DNA of 64,000 bases from Mesorhizobium neociceri (GTDB lineage Bacteria > Pseudomonadota > Alphaproteobacteria > Rhizobiales > Rhizobiaceae). The position numbers and the translations under genes are program-made. Below the pieces are notes generated by a model. The model was not told where the DNA came from, did no database searches, and worked only from the letters and a program-made list of their open reading frames with translations. The stretch covers positions 248,001-312,000 of the forward strand of contig NZ_JACDTY010000002.1 in the NCBI RefSeq assembly GCF_013520985.1, in the 5' to 3' direction. Shown one piece after another: positions 18,418 to 25,778 of this stretch; position 1 is the stretch's first letter, and every line of letters begins with the position of its first letter.

Positions 18418-20016
18418 ATGAACCGCTTCGCCGAACTCCTGGACCGCCTGGTGCTGACGCCATCGCGCAACGGCAAGCTGACGCTGCTGGTCGACTACTT
18501 TCGCACTGTCGAGGACCCCGATCGCGGCCTGGCGCTGGCCGCGATCACTGGCGATCTCAACATCGCGGCGGTCAAGCCGGCTATGCTGCGTACGCTGGTC
18601 ACCGAGCGCATGGACCCGGTGCTGTTCGGCTATTCCTACGACTATGTCGGCGATCTCGCCGAAACCGTCTCGTTGGTCTGGCCGCAGACGCCGGGACATA
18701 TCCCCAACCGGCAGCCGACGCTTGGCGATGTCGTGGCGAAGCTGCAGACGGCAAGCCGCTCCGACGGGCCGAAGGTGCTGGCCGGGCTGCTCGACAGCGC
18801 CGGCATTTCGGCGCGCTTTGCCATCATCAAGCTGGTCACCGGCGGCTTGCGCATCGGCGTTTCGGCGCGACTGGCCAAACAGGCGCTGGCCGATTTCGGC
18901 AAAGTCGACGTCGCCGAGATCGAAGAGCTGTGGCACGGGCTGACGCCACCTTACATCTCGCTGTTCGCCTGGCTGGAGGGCAAAGCCGGAAAGCCCGAGC
19001 GGACGGCGCTTGCCCTGTTCAGCCCGGTGATGCTGTCGAACCCGGTCGGTGACGGCGATCTCGAAAAGCTCGATCCGGCCGACTATGCGGCGGAATGGAA
19101 ATGGGATGGCATCCGCGTCCAGGCGGTATGCGAAGGCGGCGTCCGCCGGCTCTATTCGCGCACTGGCGATGATGTATCCGGCGCCTTTCCCGATCTCGCC
19201 CAGGCGATGAATTTTTCCGCCGCGCTCGACGGCGAGTTGCTGGTCGGCGAGCCCGCGGCGACCGGTACGTTTTCGGACCTACAGCAGCGGCTGAACCGCA
19301 AGAGCGTGACGCCGAAGATACAGCAGCAGTACCCGGCCTTCATGCGCTGCTACGATGTACTGCAGATCGGCGGCGAGGATTTGCGCGCATTGCCCTTTCG
19401 CGAGCGACGAATTCGTCTCGAGGCCTTCATCAGAACGCTCGACCCCAGCCGCTTCGATCTCTCGCCACTGGTCGATTTCGCCGATTGGCCGGCGCTGGAG
19501 GAATTGCGGCGGGCGCCGCCGCATCCGATCATCGAAGGCGTGATGCTGAAACGCTGGGATTCACCCTATCTCGCGGGACGGCCGAAAGGCCCGTGGTTCA
19601 AATGGAAACGCGATCCGCACACGGTCGATGCGGTGCTGATGTATGCGCAGCGCGGCCATGGCAAGCGCTCCAGCTTCTACTCGGACTACACGTTCGGCGT
19701 CTGGTCTGGGCCCGAAGGCGCGGAGGAACTGGTGCCGGTCGGCAAGGCCTATTTCGGTTTCACCGACGAGGAGCTGAAGCAGATCGACAAATATGTCAGG
19801 GACAATACGGTCGAGCGTTTCGGCCCGGTGCGCTCGGTGCGCGCCGACCGCAAGCAGGGCCTGGTGCTCGAGGTGGCGTTCGAAGGTCTCAACCGCTCGA
19901 CCCGGCACAAATCCGGCGTCGCGATGCGATTTCCCCGTATTTCACGGCTGCGCTGGGACAAGCCGACAGCCGAAGCCGACCGCATCGAAACGCTACAGGA
20001 ACTTCTCGATCGCTAG
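18418..20016 (+). CDS. ATP-dependent DNA ligase
   Basis: A 532-residue stand-alone ATP-dependent ligase. The adenylated lysine is K228 in the motif I EWKWDGIR (226-233). An N-terminal DNA-binding domain covers about 1-200, then the nucleotidyltransferase core with LDGELLVGE (motif III) and GVMLKRWDSPY, with PWFKWKRDPHTVDAVL as motifs IV-V, and the OB domain to the end. This organisation matches the bacterial ligase that accompanies the exonuclease upstream. Together they are proposed to act in DNA repair. The replicative NAD-dependent ligase would be elsewhere. Confidence 0.94.
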   Translation: MNRFAELLDRLVLTPSRNGKLTLLVDYFRTVEDPDRGLALAAITGDLNIAAVKPAMLRTLVTERMDPVLFGYSYDYVGDLAETVSLVWPQTPGHIPNRQPTLGDVVAKLQTASRSDGPKVLAGLLDSAGISARFAIIKLVTGGLRIGVSARLAKQALADFGKVDVAEIEELWHGLTPPYISLFAWLEGKAGKPERTALALFSPVMLSNPVGDGDLEKLDPADYAAEWKWDGIRVQAVCEGGVRRLYSRTGDDVSGAFPDLAQAMNFSAALDGELLVGEPAATGTFSDLQQRLNRKSVTPKIQQQYPAFMRCYDVLQIGGEDLRALPFRERRIRLEAFIRTLDPSRFDLSPLVDFADWPALEELRRAPPHPIIEGVMLKRWDSPYLAGRPKGPWFKWKRDPHTVDAVLMYAQRGHGKRSSFYSDYTFGVWSGPEGAEELVPVGKAYFGFTDEELKQIDKYVRDNTVERFGPVRSVRADRKQGLVLEVAFEGLNRSTRHKSGVAMRFPRISRLRWDKPTAEADRIETLQELLDR

Positions 20017-20054
20017 GCGTAATTCAGAACCGACAGTGCCAACCCAGGCCGGGC

Positions 20055-21293
20055 TCACGGTTCGATCGAGACGCGGATCTCGTAGATGTCGACCGCCTTG
20101 CCCTGCTTGTCGAAGTCGGAGTTGATGGCGATGCTGCCGGCCGCACCCGGGGGCTTGTCGGGGAACTTCACGTCGAACAAATATTCGTTGCGCTGCTGTC
20201 CAACGGCATAGCGCTTGCGGCCGCAGTCGCCGAGGTCGCCGAAGTTGCAGTCGACGGAAATCTGCGTGTCCTTGCCGTCCTCGGCGCGGGCGACGATATC
20301 GAACACGGCATGCTTGCCGGCAAGCTTCTCGAGCACACCCTGCCCGACATCGAAGCTGATGGCCGAGCCGGAAGCGCCGGAGCGGATGCGCAGGAAGGAA
20401 CCTGTATCGTCTTGCACGACATCGGCCTTGGCGTCGGAGGGCGTCGCCACATGCGTCGGATCGGTGGGCGCAAACACGTTGATCCAGTCACGCGTCTGTT
20501 CGGCCGCACCTGGCTGTAGCGGCGCGCCGGGCTGCTGCGGCGCGTTTGTATCGGCCGGCGGCGTGAAATCGTCATCGTCGACCGTCGGCGGCGCCTCGGG
20601 CGGGGCCGTGTCGAGTTGCGCCGGCGTCTTGAAGACGCCGGTCTGGACGGCGAAATACAGGCCGATGCCGGCGGCTGCGAGCAAAGTGACGCCGAAGAAG
20701 ATCGCCGTCAGCGGAAGGCGGCGGCCCCTTATCCGCCGTTCGTCGCGGTCAGGCGCCACTTCCGTCGCGGCCTCGGCCGGCGCGGAATCGGCTATATCGA
20801 TAGCCGGGGCGCGGGGAAGCGTGGCGTCGGGCATAATGTCGGGGACGACCGGCAGGACGCGTGAGCGCGGCGCGTCGGATGCGTCGGGCCGCACCGGACC
20901 GTCTACGATGATCGCCGGCGATGGGCCGGCCACGACGCTTGTCGGGGCATCGACCGCAGGCGCTTCGGCGGCGCCTAGCGCTTGCACGGTATCTTGCGTC
21001 TGCACAGCGTCTTGCGTCTGCGCAGCGTCTTGCGTCTGCGCGGCGACATCGGGGACTGCCGGCAGGAATTCGGATTCGATCTCGGCGATCTTTTCCTGCA
21101 CCGACTTGCGGCGTTTGATGGCGGCTTCCACCGTCACGCCGGGATTGGCCTGAAGGACGCGGTCAAGCGCCGCGAAGGCCGACCTATAGACCCTCTCGCG
21201 AAACGCCCGGTCCTCGGCATTGCCTTTCTCGAAGGCGTTGCGGATCGCTTTTTCGATCGCGTCCAAGCGAATTTCCCCTGTCTGTTCGCTCAC
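20055..21293 (-). CDS. Single-pass membrane protein, rhizobial hypothetical
   Basis: About 412 residues from the GTG at 21293 (an in-frame TTG at 21332 would add 13). The N-terminus (EIRLDAIEKAIRNAFEKGNAED) is a predicted helical cytoplasmic domain, followed by a low-complexity region with six-residue repeats AAQTQD, AAQTQD, AVQTQD and Pro/Ala-rich sequence. One membrane helix, LTAIFFGVTLLAAAGIGLYFAVQTG, sits near residues 195-220. The periplasmic part is acidic/proline-rich then a folded domain (SFDVGQGVLEKLAGKHAVFDIVARAEDG) with a pair of cysteines (DCNFGDLGDC). No family is recognised. It converges with the ligase gene. Confidence 0.72.
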   Translation of the reverse strand: MSEQTGEIRLDAIEKAIRNAFEKGNAEDRAFRERVYRSAFAALDRVLQANPGVTVEAAIKRRKSVQEKIAEIESEFLPAVPDVAAQTQDAAQTQDAVQTQDTVQALGAAEAPAVDAPTSVVAGPSPAIIVDGPVRPDASDAPRSRVLPVVPDIMPDATLPRAPAIDIADSAPAEAATEVAPDRDERRIRGRRLPLTAIFFGVTLLAAAGIGLYFAVQTGVFKTPAQLDTAPPEAPPTVDDDDFTPPADTNAPQQPGAPLQPGAAEQTRDWINVFAPTDPTHVATPSDAKADVVQDDTGSFLRIRSGASGSAISFDVGQGVLEKLAGKHAVFDIVARAEDGKDTQISVDCNFGDLGDCGRKRYAVGQQRNEYLFDVKFPDKPPGAAGSIAINSDFDKQGKAVDIYEIRVSIEP

Positions 21294-21619
21294 ATTGCCA
21301 TGATCGTTAGCCGCAGGCGACCAATCAATCAACGGGCGAGCGTCCGCATTCTGCCTTGCAGGCCCGGCTAAAGCCCATTTCGGTACTTTTTGACAATGAA
21401 ATCAACCTGTTTCACCGACGTCCGGGGCAATTTGAGCGCAATCGGCCGAGACAACCTTGCGCGGCCCAACAACGAAACCGCACGGCGGGTCATTCCGCGC
21501 CAACGGGAAACGTCGGGACAAATTGCCGGGTCTCGCCTTGAAATCGCGGTTGCCCATCTTGAATTAGCGGCCGGTTGAGTCTATCACCCAGCCGATCTTG
21601 GAGGCCCCGCGCTTCCCGG
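21294..21619. other. Gene-free spacer upstream of tRNA-Thr
   Basis: No convincing gene is seen. A 60-codon frame (21396-21578) has no family-like content or good ribosome site. A possible promoter for the tRNA lies at its right end. Confidence 0.5.
21538..21566 (+). promoter_or_regulatory. Possible promoter of tRNA-Thr
   Basis: TTGAAA is followed by a 17-base spacer and GAATTA, 53 bases before the tRNA 5' end. The -35 match is good, the -10 match is moderate. Confidence 0.3.
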
Positions 21620-21695
21620 GCCGCTTTAGCTCAGTTGGTAGAGCACATCATTCGTAATGATGGGGTCAGGTGTTCGAGTCACCTAAGCGGCACCA
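21620..21695 (+). tRNA. tRNA-Thr (anticodon CGT)
   Basis: A 73-nt cloverleaf plus encoded CCA (21693-21695). The acceptor arms GCCGCTT and AAGCGGC pair perfectly. The D arm contains AGCTCAGTTGGTAGAGC, the anticodon stem is CATCA/TGATG with loop TTCGTAA giving anticodon CGT, and the T arm contains AGGTG-TTCGAGT-CACCT. It decodes ACG threonine codons. Confidence 0.97.
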
Positions 21696-22444
21696 GTTCC
21701 CCATCCGACGCAAGCGCGCGACGGGCCGGTGCAAGGCCAATACACGTCACCCCCTACGCAAACGCCGGTACTTCCTGCCCGCCGCGTCGACATGCGCCAT
21801 ATGGCCGCCGCCACAGGTGCGGATGTCTCCGGTTGTCGGTTCCAGTATCGGCATTGACCGCGCCATCGGGAAGGATTGCGTCGTCAGACGCTTGACCATC
21901 GATCATGCTGCATTGCGCAAAATTGATAGTTTCGATTTTTCCGATTATTCTACAATATAAAATTCAATCATGAAATACAACACCTATCTTACTAAGTAAC
22001 CTTGTTAGTTGCTGATTACATCAGACACTAGAGATTTGCAGCTAGTAATTAAACAAGGTTTTTCCGATACGATACAACTTATCCGATAGCATGGCGCGCA
22101 CGTGAAAAACCGTCAGCGACGCGACGCATTTGCAAATCATATCCACTTTTAACGCTCACTCACATAAATATTACAGTTCGGTAGATATTTTGTGTTGCAC
22201 TGCACCATTGCCCGGCTACACCATTTCCTGGGGGATTCAGTACCGGGACGTACGCCGTGGAGGATTCCGCCAAGTTGACCAGCTTGAGTTTTTCGCTGGC
22301 CAGTACCGATTTCGAGGCTGCCTCGCGCACAAGGCGCGGGTTTGATGTTGTCGGCGCATTCTCAACGCTTGCAGGCGTCGACCTGTGGCACGGAACGGCG
22401 GGCCGCCGGCTTCGTCGGAGATATCAGACCGGCGGAAATGGCTG
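21696..22444. other. AT-rich gene-poor region between tRNA-Thr and acyltransferase
   Basis: About 750 bp without a recognised gene. The first 200 bp have normal GC; from about 21895 to 22200 the composition drops strongly to AT-rich, in contrast to all flanking genes. It contains the folded element described at 21998-22063, a 10-bp palindrome ATTTGCAAAT (22128-22137), and a small possible frame at 22257-22445. No integrase or transposase remnant was seen. The stretch is likely the regulatory leader of the glycan genes downstream, or a scar of past insertion next to the tRNA. Confidence 0.6.
21998..22063 (+). ncRNA. Candidate structured RNA element with terminator-like end
   Basis: AACCTTGTT (21998-22006) pairs with AACAAGGTT (22052-22060), enclosing two perfect small hairpins: CTGAT-TAC-ATCAG (22012-22024) and ACTAG (22027-22031) with CTAGT (22042-22046). 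The closing stem runs into five T residues (22059-22063). This gives a three-way-junction shape ending like a terminator. No promoter or family match is evident, and AT-rich DNA can pair by chance. Confidence 0.3.
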
Positions 22445-22445
22445 A
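22257..22445 (+). CDS. Possible small leader ORF
   Basis: A 62-codon frame from GTG 22257 whose TGA shares its A with the ATG of the acyltransferase (TGATG). This coupling geometry is the same as that used within the downstream cassette. The product (EDSAKLTSLSFSLAS then an Arg/Gly-rich end) has no known domain, and the ribosome site (CGGGACG) is weak. It may be a true small coupled gene, or just a chance open frame. Confidence 0.22.
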   Translation: MEDSAKLTSLSFSLASTDFEAASRTRRGFDVVGAFSTLAGVDLWHGTAGRRLRRRYQTGGNG

Positions 22446-23626
22446 TGGCGGTCGCGCGCGACAATCAGCTGGACGCGCTTCGCGCCATCGCTGTCACGAT
22501 GGTTCTCTATTCTCATTTCCTGGCACCCAACGGGTCCTCCTTTTGGGGCCATATCGGCGTGCGGCTGTTCTTCGTGCTGAGCGGCTTCCTGATCACCCGA
22601 CTGCTGCTCGAAGCCCGCGCCGCGGCCGAATTCGAAGCCGGCCCTGCATTGAGATCCTTCTACATCAGGCGCGCGCTGCGCATATTCCCGCCCTATTTCG
22701 CCGTGCTCGGGTTCGTCTGGCTGACCGATCTGGAACAGTCCAGCGGATCGCTCGTCTGGCATGCGCTTTACCTGTCGAATTTCTGGTACGCGCTGCGCAA
22801 CGAATGGACGCCCTGGCTACTCTGCCATTTCTGGAGCCTGAGCATCGAGGAGCAGTTCTACATCGCCTGGCCGCTGGTCGTGCTTCTTGCACCGCGCCGG
22901 CGCGTGGAAGCGATCACTATCGGCGTCATCCTGTTGTCGCTGGCCTATCGCTTCTACTGGCCGATCACCGCCACCCCGGCGCTGGCGCGCGACCTGCTGC
23001 CGCCGGCATCGATGGATGCGCTGGCGTTGGGTGCTCTGCTTGCCTGCCGGCGGACCAGAGGCGCCGCCCTGCCGCAATGGATGCGGCTAGGCTGGCCAGC
23101 CCTTGCGGCCATCTTCCTGGCGATTGAGTGGCTTGTCCCGGCGCCGGCCGATCCCATGCTGGAATGGGCCCGCTGGGCGCTGCTGCAGATCCTGCCCCTG
23201 GTGCCGCTGGTGGCCGTTGTCGCCGCCTGTTCAGCCGGCCTTGGCGGCGCCCTCGGCAGGGTTTTCGAACTGCCGCCGCTGCTGTCACTGGGCCGCATCA
23301 GCTACAGCGTCTATCTCTACCATCCGATCCTTCTGTCGCTCGCCGTCAAGTCACAGCCCTGGATTCCGCTCAATGTCTCGGAGCAGGGGCCAGGGCGATT
23401 CATGGTCGCGAGCGCCGCCACGATCGCCGTCGCTTCGATCTCGTGGACGGTTTTCGAAAAGCCGCTCAACGGCCTCAAGCGCCGCTTCCCCTATGTCGCG
23501 CGCCACCGCTCCCAGGCACGCGCCGGCGATGCCGGCTGGCTCGGCAGGGCGGCGGACGCCTATCCCAGTGGATCCCCCGATGGCCGCGCCGCGCTCGATC
23601 TCCAGCGAACGGATGCGCAGAGATGA
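22445..23626 (+). CDS. Acyltransferase 3 family membrane protein (OafA-like)
   Basis: Integral-membrane acyltransferase of 393 residues that typically O-acetylates or acylates surface carbohydrates. The opening QLDALRAIAVTMVLYSHF contains the family histidine (SHF), and GVRLFFVLSGFLITRLL and FYIRRALRIFPPYF follow with the conserved arginines. WSLSIEEQFYIAWP (about 137-150) is a diagnostic segment. Ten or so hydrophobic helices run to about residue 355. The C-terminal SGNH domain of some relatives is absent. ATG 22445 gives the family N-terminus; the stop overlaps the next gene by 4 bp. Confidence 0.9.
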   Translation: MAVARDNQLDALRAIAVTMVLYSHFLAPNGSSFWGHIGVRLFFVLSGFLITRLLLEARAAAEFEAGPALRSFYIRRALRIFPPYFAVLGFVWLTDLEQSSGSLVWHALYLSNFWYALRNEWTPWLLCHFWSLSIEEQFYIAWPLVVLLAPRRRVEAITIGVILLSLAYRFYWPITATPALARDLLPPASMDALALGALLACRRTRGAALPQWMRLGWPALAAIFLAIEWLVPAPADPMLEWARWALLQILPLVPLVAVVAACSAGLGGALGRVFELPPLLSLGRISYSVYLYHPILLSLAVKSQPWIPLNVSEQGPGRFMVASAATIAVASISWTVFEKPLNGLKRRFPYVARHRSQARAGDAGWLGRAADAYPSGSPDGRAALDLQRTDAQR

Positions 23627-24735
23627 CCGCCGCGCCGCTCGTCTCCGTCCTGCTGCCGGTCTACAATGCCGAGCCTTATCTCGCCGCTGCGCTGGGGAGC
23701 ATTCTGCGGCAAGACTACGATCGCCTGGAGGTCATCGCTATCGATGACGGGTCGACCGACAATTCACTCGAGATCCTCGAACGATACCGCCGGGCCGACA
23801 ATCGCGTTTCTGTCATCTCACGTGAAAACCGCGGCCTCGTCGCCACCCTCAATGAAGGGCTCCGACTGGCCCAGGGCGAGCTGGTTGCGCGAATGGATGC
23901 GGACGATGTCGCCTATCCCTGGCGCCTCTCGCGCCAGGTGGCACTGTTCGAGCGGCAGCCCGAGCTCGGCTTCTGCGGCGCCTGCGTCGATACCTTGCTT
24001 CACGGCCGTATCGCCAAGGGCAGGCTCGACCCGGTGTTCCGGCTCGGCCGGCTCGACATATTGTCGATGTTCTTTACGATATTCATGCATCCGACGGTGG
24101 TCTACAACAGGAAGGTCATAGGGACCGACGATCTTTATTACGATCCAAACTACAGGCACGCCGAGGATTTCGATCTCTTCAGGCGGCTTGCTGGCCGTTT
24201 CCCGGCGACCATGTTGCCCGAGAACCTGCTCGTCTATCGCATCCATGCGGGAAGCGTGACCATGCGGCATGCCAAGGAAATGCGCAGGACGCATTTGCGG
24301 ATCGTGGCCGAAAATCTCGAGCGTGAGGGGCTCGCGGAAGCCACCGCGGATCTGCGCGACATCGGCGAAGCCGTCTCGTTCGACACAGTTGCGCGCGCAG
24401 CCGATTTCATCCGTGCGCTGGAAGAGCGGATTTCGGCGCTGCCGGCCGGCACACGGCCAAGCTTCGAGGCCGGCGCGCTGAACCTGTTCTATTTCCTCTA
24501 CCAGCTCGTCAGCGACGAAAGAGAGCCGCCGCTGACGCACGAATTGCTCACGCGGACGGCGAGGTGGAACTTCATCCGGCGCCGCGAACAATATGCGCTG
24601 CGTCCCGGCGTCTGGGCGCCCTGGCTCAGCCTGGCCTCGATAGCGGCCGGAAAGCGGGCGGACGCGGTGGCGTACTTCTTCAAAACCACGCCTGCCGAAG
24701 CGGTGCTGGCGCGTTATCAGCGGGGACTGGTATGA
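23623..24735 (+). CDS. Family 2 glycosyltransferase (first of cassette)
   Basis: A 370-residue GT-A fold enzyme. It starts VSVLLPVYNAEPYLAAALGSILRQDY, with the DDGSTDNS nucleotide-binding motif near residues 41-48 and the metal-binding DXD in RMDADD near 88-93. HAEDFDLFRRL (about 177-187) is the acceptor-site ED motif. The remaining 150 residues are helical and lack membrane segments, so the enzyme is likely cytoplasmic and peripheral. The ATG overlaps the acyltransferase stop (ATGA) and its own stop overlaps the next start in the same way. Sugar donor unknown. Confidence 0.9.
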   Translation: MTAAPLVSVLLPVYNAEPYLAAALGSILRQDYDRLEVIAIDDGSTDNSLEILERYRRADNRVSVISRENRGLVATLNEGLRLAQGELVARMDADDVAYPWRLSRQVALFERQPELGFCGACVDTLLHGRIAKGRLDPVFRLGRLDILSMFFTIFMHPTVVYNRKVIGTDDLYYDPNYRHAEDFDLFRRLAGRFPATMLPENLLVYRIHAGSVTMRHAKEMRRTHLRIVAENLEREGLAEATADLRDIGEAVSFDTVARAADFIRALEERISALPAGTRPSFEAGALNLFYFLYQLVSDEREPPLTHELLTRTARWNFIRRREQYALRPGVWAPWLSLASIAAGKRADAVAYFFKTTPAEAVLARYQRGLV

Positions 24736-25778
24736 CCGACAGGCCCCACCCGCTCCTGCGCGATCACCCGTCTGCGAGTGCGCCTGTCCCGGCATCTCCC
24801 CGATCGGAGCGGCCGTCGCCCGAGGTCAGCTTCATCGTCTGCACGCGCGACCGCGCCGCTGTACTGGAGGCCTGCATAGCGTCAATCCAGGCTGCATGCC
24901 GGGCGCACGCCGCCTTCGCGGCTGAGTTGGTGGTGGTCGACAATGGTTCACGGGACGGCACGTCAAAGCGGCTGGCCGGTATCGCCGAAACATCAGACAT
25001 CCCAGTCACAGCCGTCTCGGAGACTCGCCCCGGACTGGCCGCTGCCCGCAATGCCGGATTGGCGCGAGCGCGAGGCCGCGTGCTGGTCTTCATCGACGAT
25101 GACTGCAAGCTCGATCGCGACTATCTCCTCGACCTCGAGCGGCACTACCGGAGCGGCGAGAAGTGGCTGATCCGCGGCGGCCGAGTCGAGCTCGGCGATG
25201 CCCGGGACCTGCCCTTCACCATCAAGCGCTGCGAGGCACGCGAGCGGCTGACCCCAGCGGTCCACCCGGGCGGCTTCGTGCTCGGCTGCAACATGACCAT
25301 GCACCGCGACGTCGCGGCCCGCATCGGGCCGTTCGACGAACGCTTCGGCGCTGGCGGCCCGCTACGCTCGGCTGAGGATACGGATTATCTCGTGCGGGCA
25401 ATGCTGCTTGGCATGCCGGTCGAGTATGTGCCCGACATGACGGTCCTGCATCATCACGGGCGGCGAGACCGCAAATCGATCGACAGGCTGCACCGCGACT
25501 ATAGCCTCGGTAATGGTGCGCTGTGCCTGAAACATGTCCGCCACGCCCCTTGGCTGCTTCGCCATGTCTATTGGTCAGCGCGGGCCGCGTTCAAGGAACT
25601 GGCGGGCCGTCCTCGCTTCGACCGCGACCTCGATCTGTCGCACTGGCCTATTGTCGTCATGAATCTGGCAGGTGCCGCCAGATTTGCGTTGCTCGTCATG
25701 ATGGGATGGCCAAAACGGCTGCCGCCACGCCAGGACCGGCAAGCCAGCGAAGCCAATGCGGAGGCCAGAGCGCGATAA
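24732..25778 (+). CDS. Family 2 glycosyltransferase (second of cassette)
   Basis: A 348-residue glycosyltransferase with PEVSFIVCTRDRAAVLEACIASI, VVDNGSRDGTS, the DXD-like FIDDDCKLDRDYL (about 115-127) and SAEDTDYLVRAML as the acceptor/base segment. It differs strongly from the preceding glycosyltransferase, so a recent duplication is not the origin. The C-terminus ends with a hydrophobic segment (IVVMNLAGAARFALLVMMGW, about 307-326) that may attach it to the membrane. The gene overlaps the preceding one by 4 bp and shares one base with the ABC transporter start. Confidence 0.9.
   Translation: MTDRPHPLLRDHPSASAPVPASPRSERPSPEVSFIVCTRDRAAVLEACIASIQAACRAHAAFAAELVVVDNGSRDGTSKRLAGIAETSDIPVTAVSETRPGLAAARNAGLARARGRVLVFIDDDCKLDRDYLLDLERHYRSGEKWLIRGGRVELGDARDLPFTIKRCEARERLTPAVHPGGFVLGCNMTMHRDVAARIGPFDERFGAGGPLRSAEDTDYLVRAMLLGMPVEYVPDMTVLHHHGRRDRKSIDRLHRDYSLGNGALCLKHVRHAPWLLRHVYWSARAAFKELAGRPRFDRDLDLSHWPIVVMNLAGAARFALLVMMGWPKRLPPRQDRQASEANAEARAR

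Noticed and set aside
21396-21578. 60-codon frame upstream of tRNA-Thr
   Set aside because: No ribosome site or recognisable content; frame is short and lies in a promoter region.
21600-22450. Genomic island inserted at tRNA-Thr
   Set aside because: A tRNA and an AT-rich neighbour fit an attachment site, but no integrase, no repeated tRNA 3' end, and normal GC in the glycan genes were seen.
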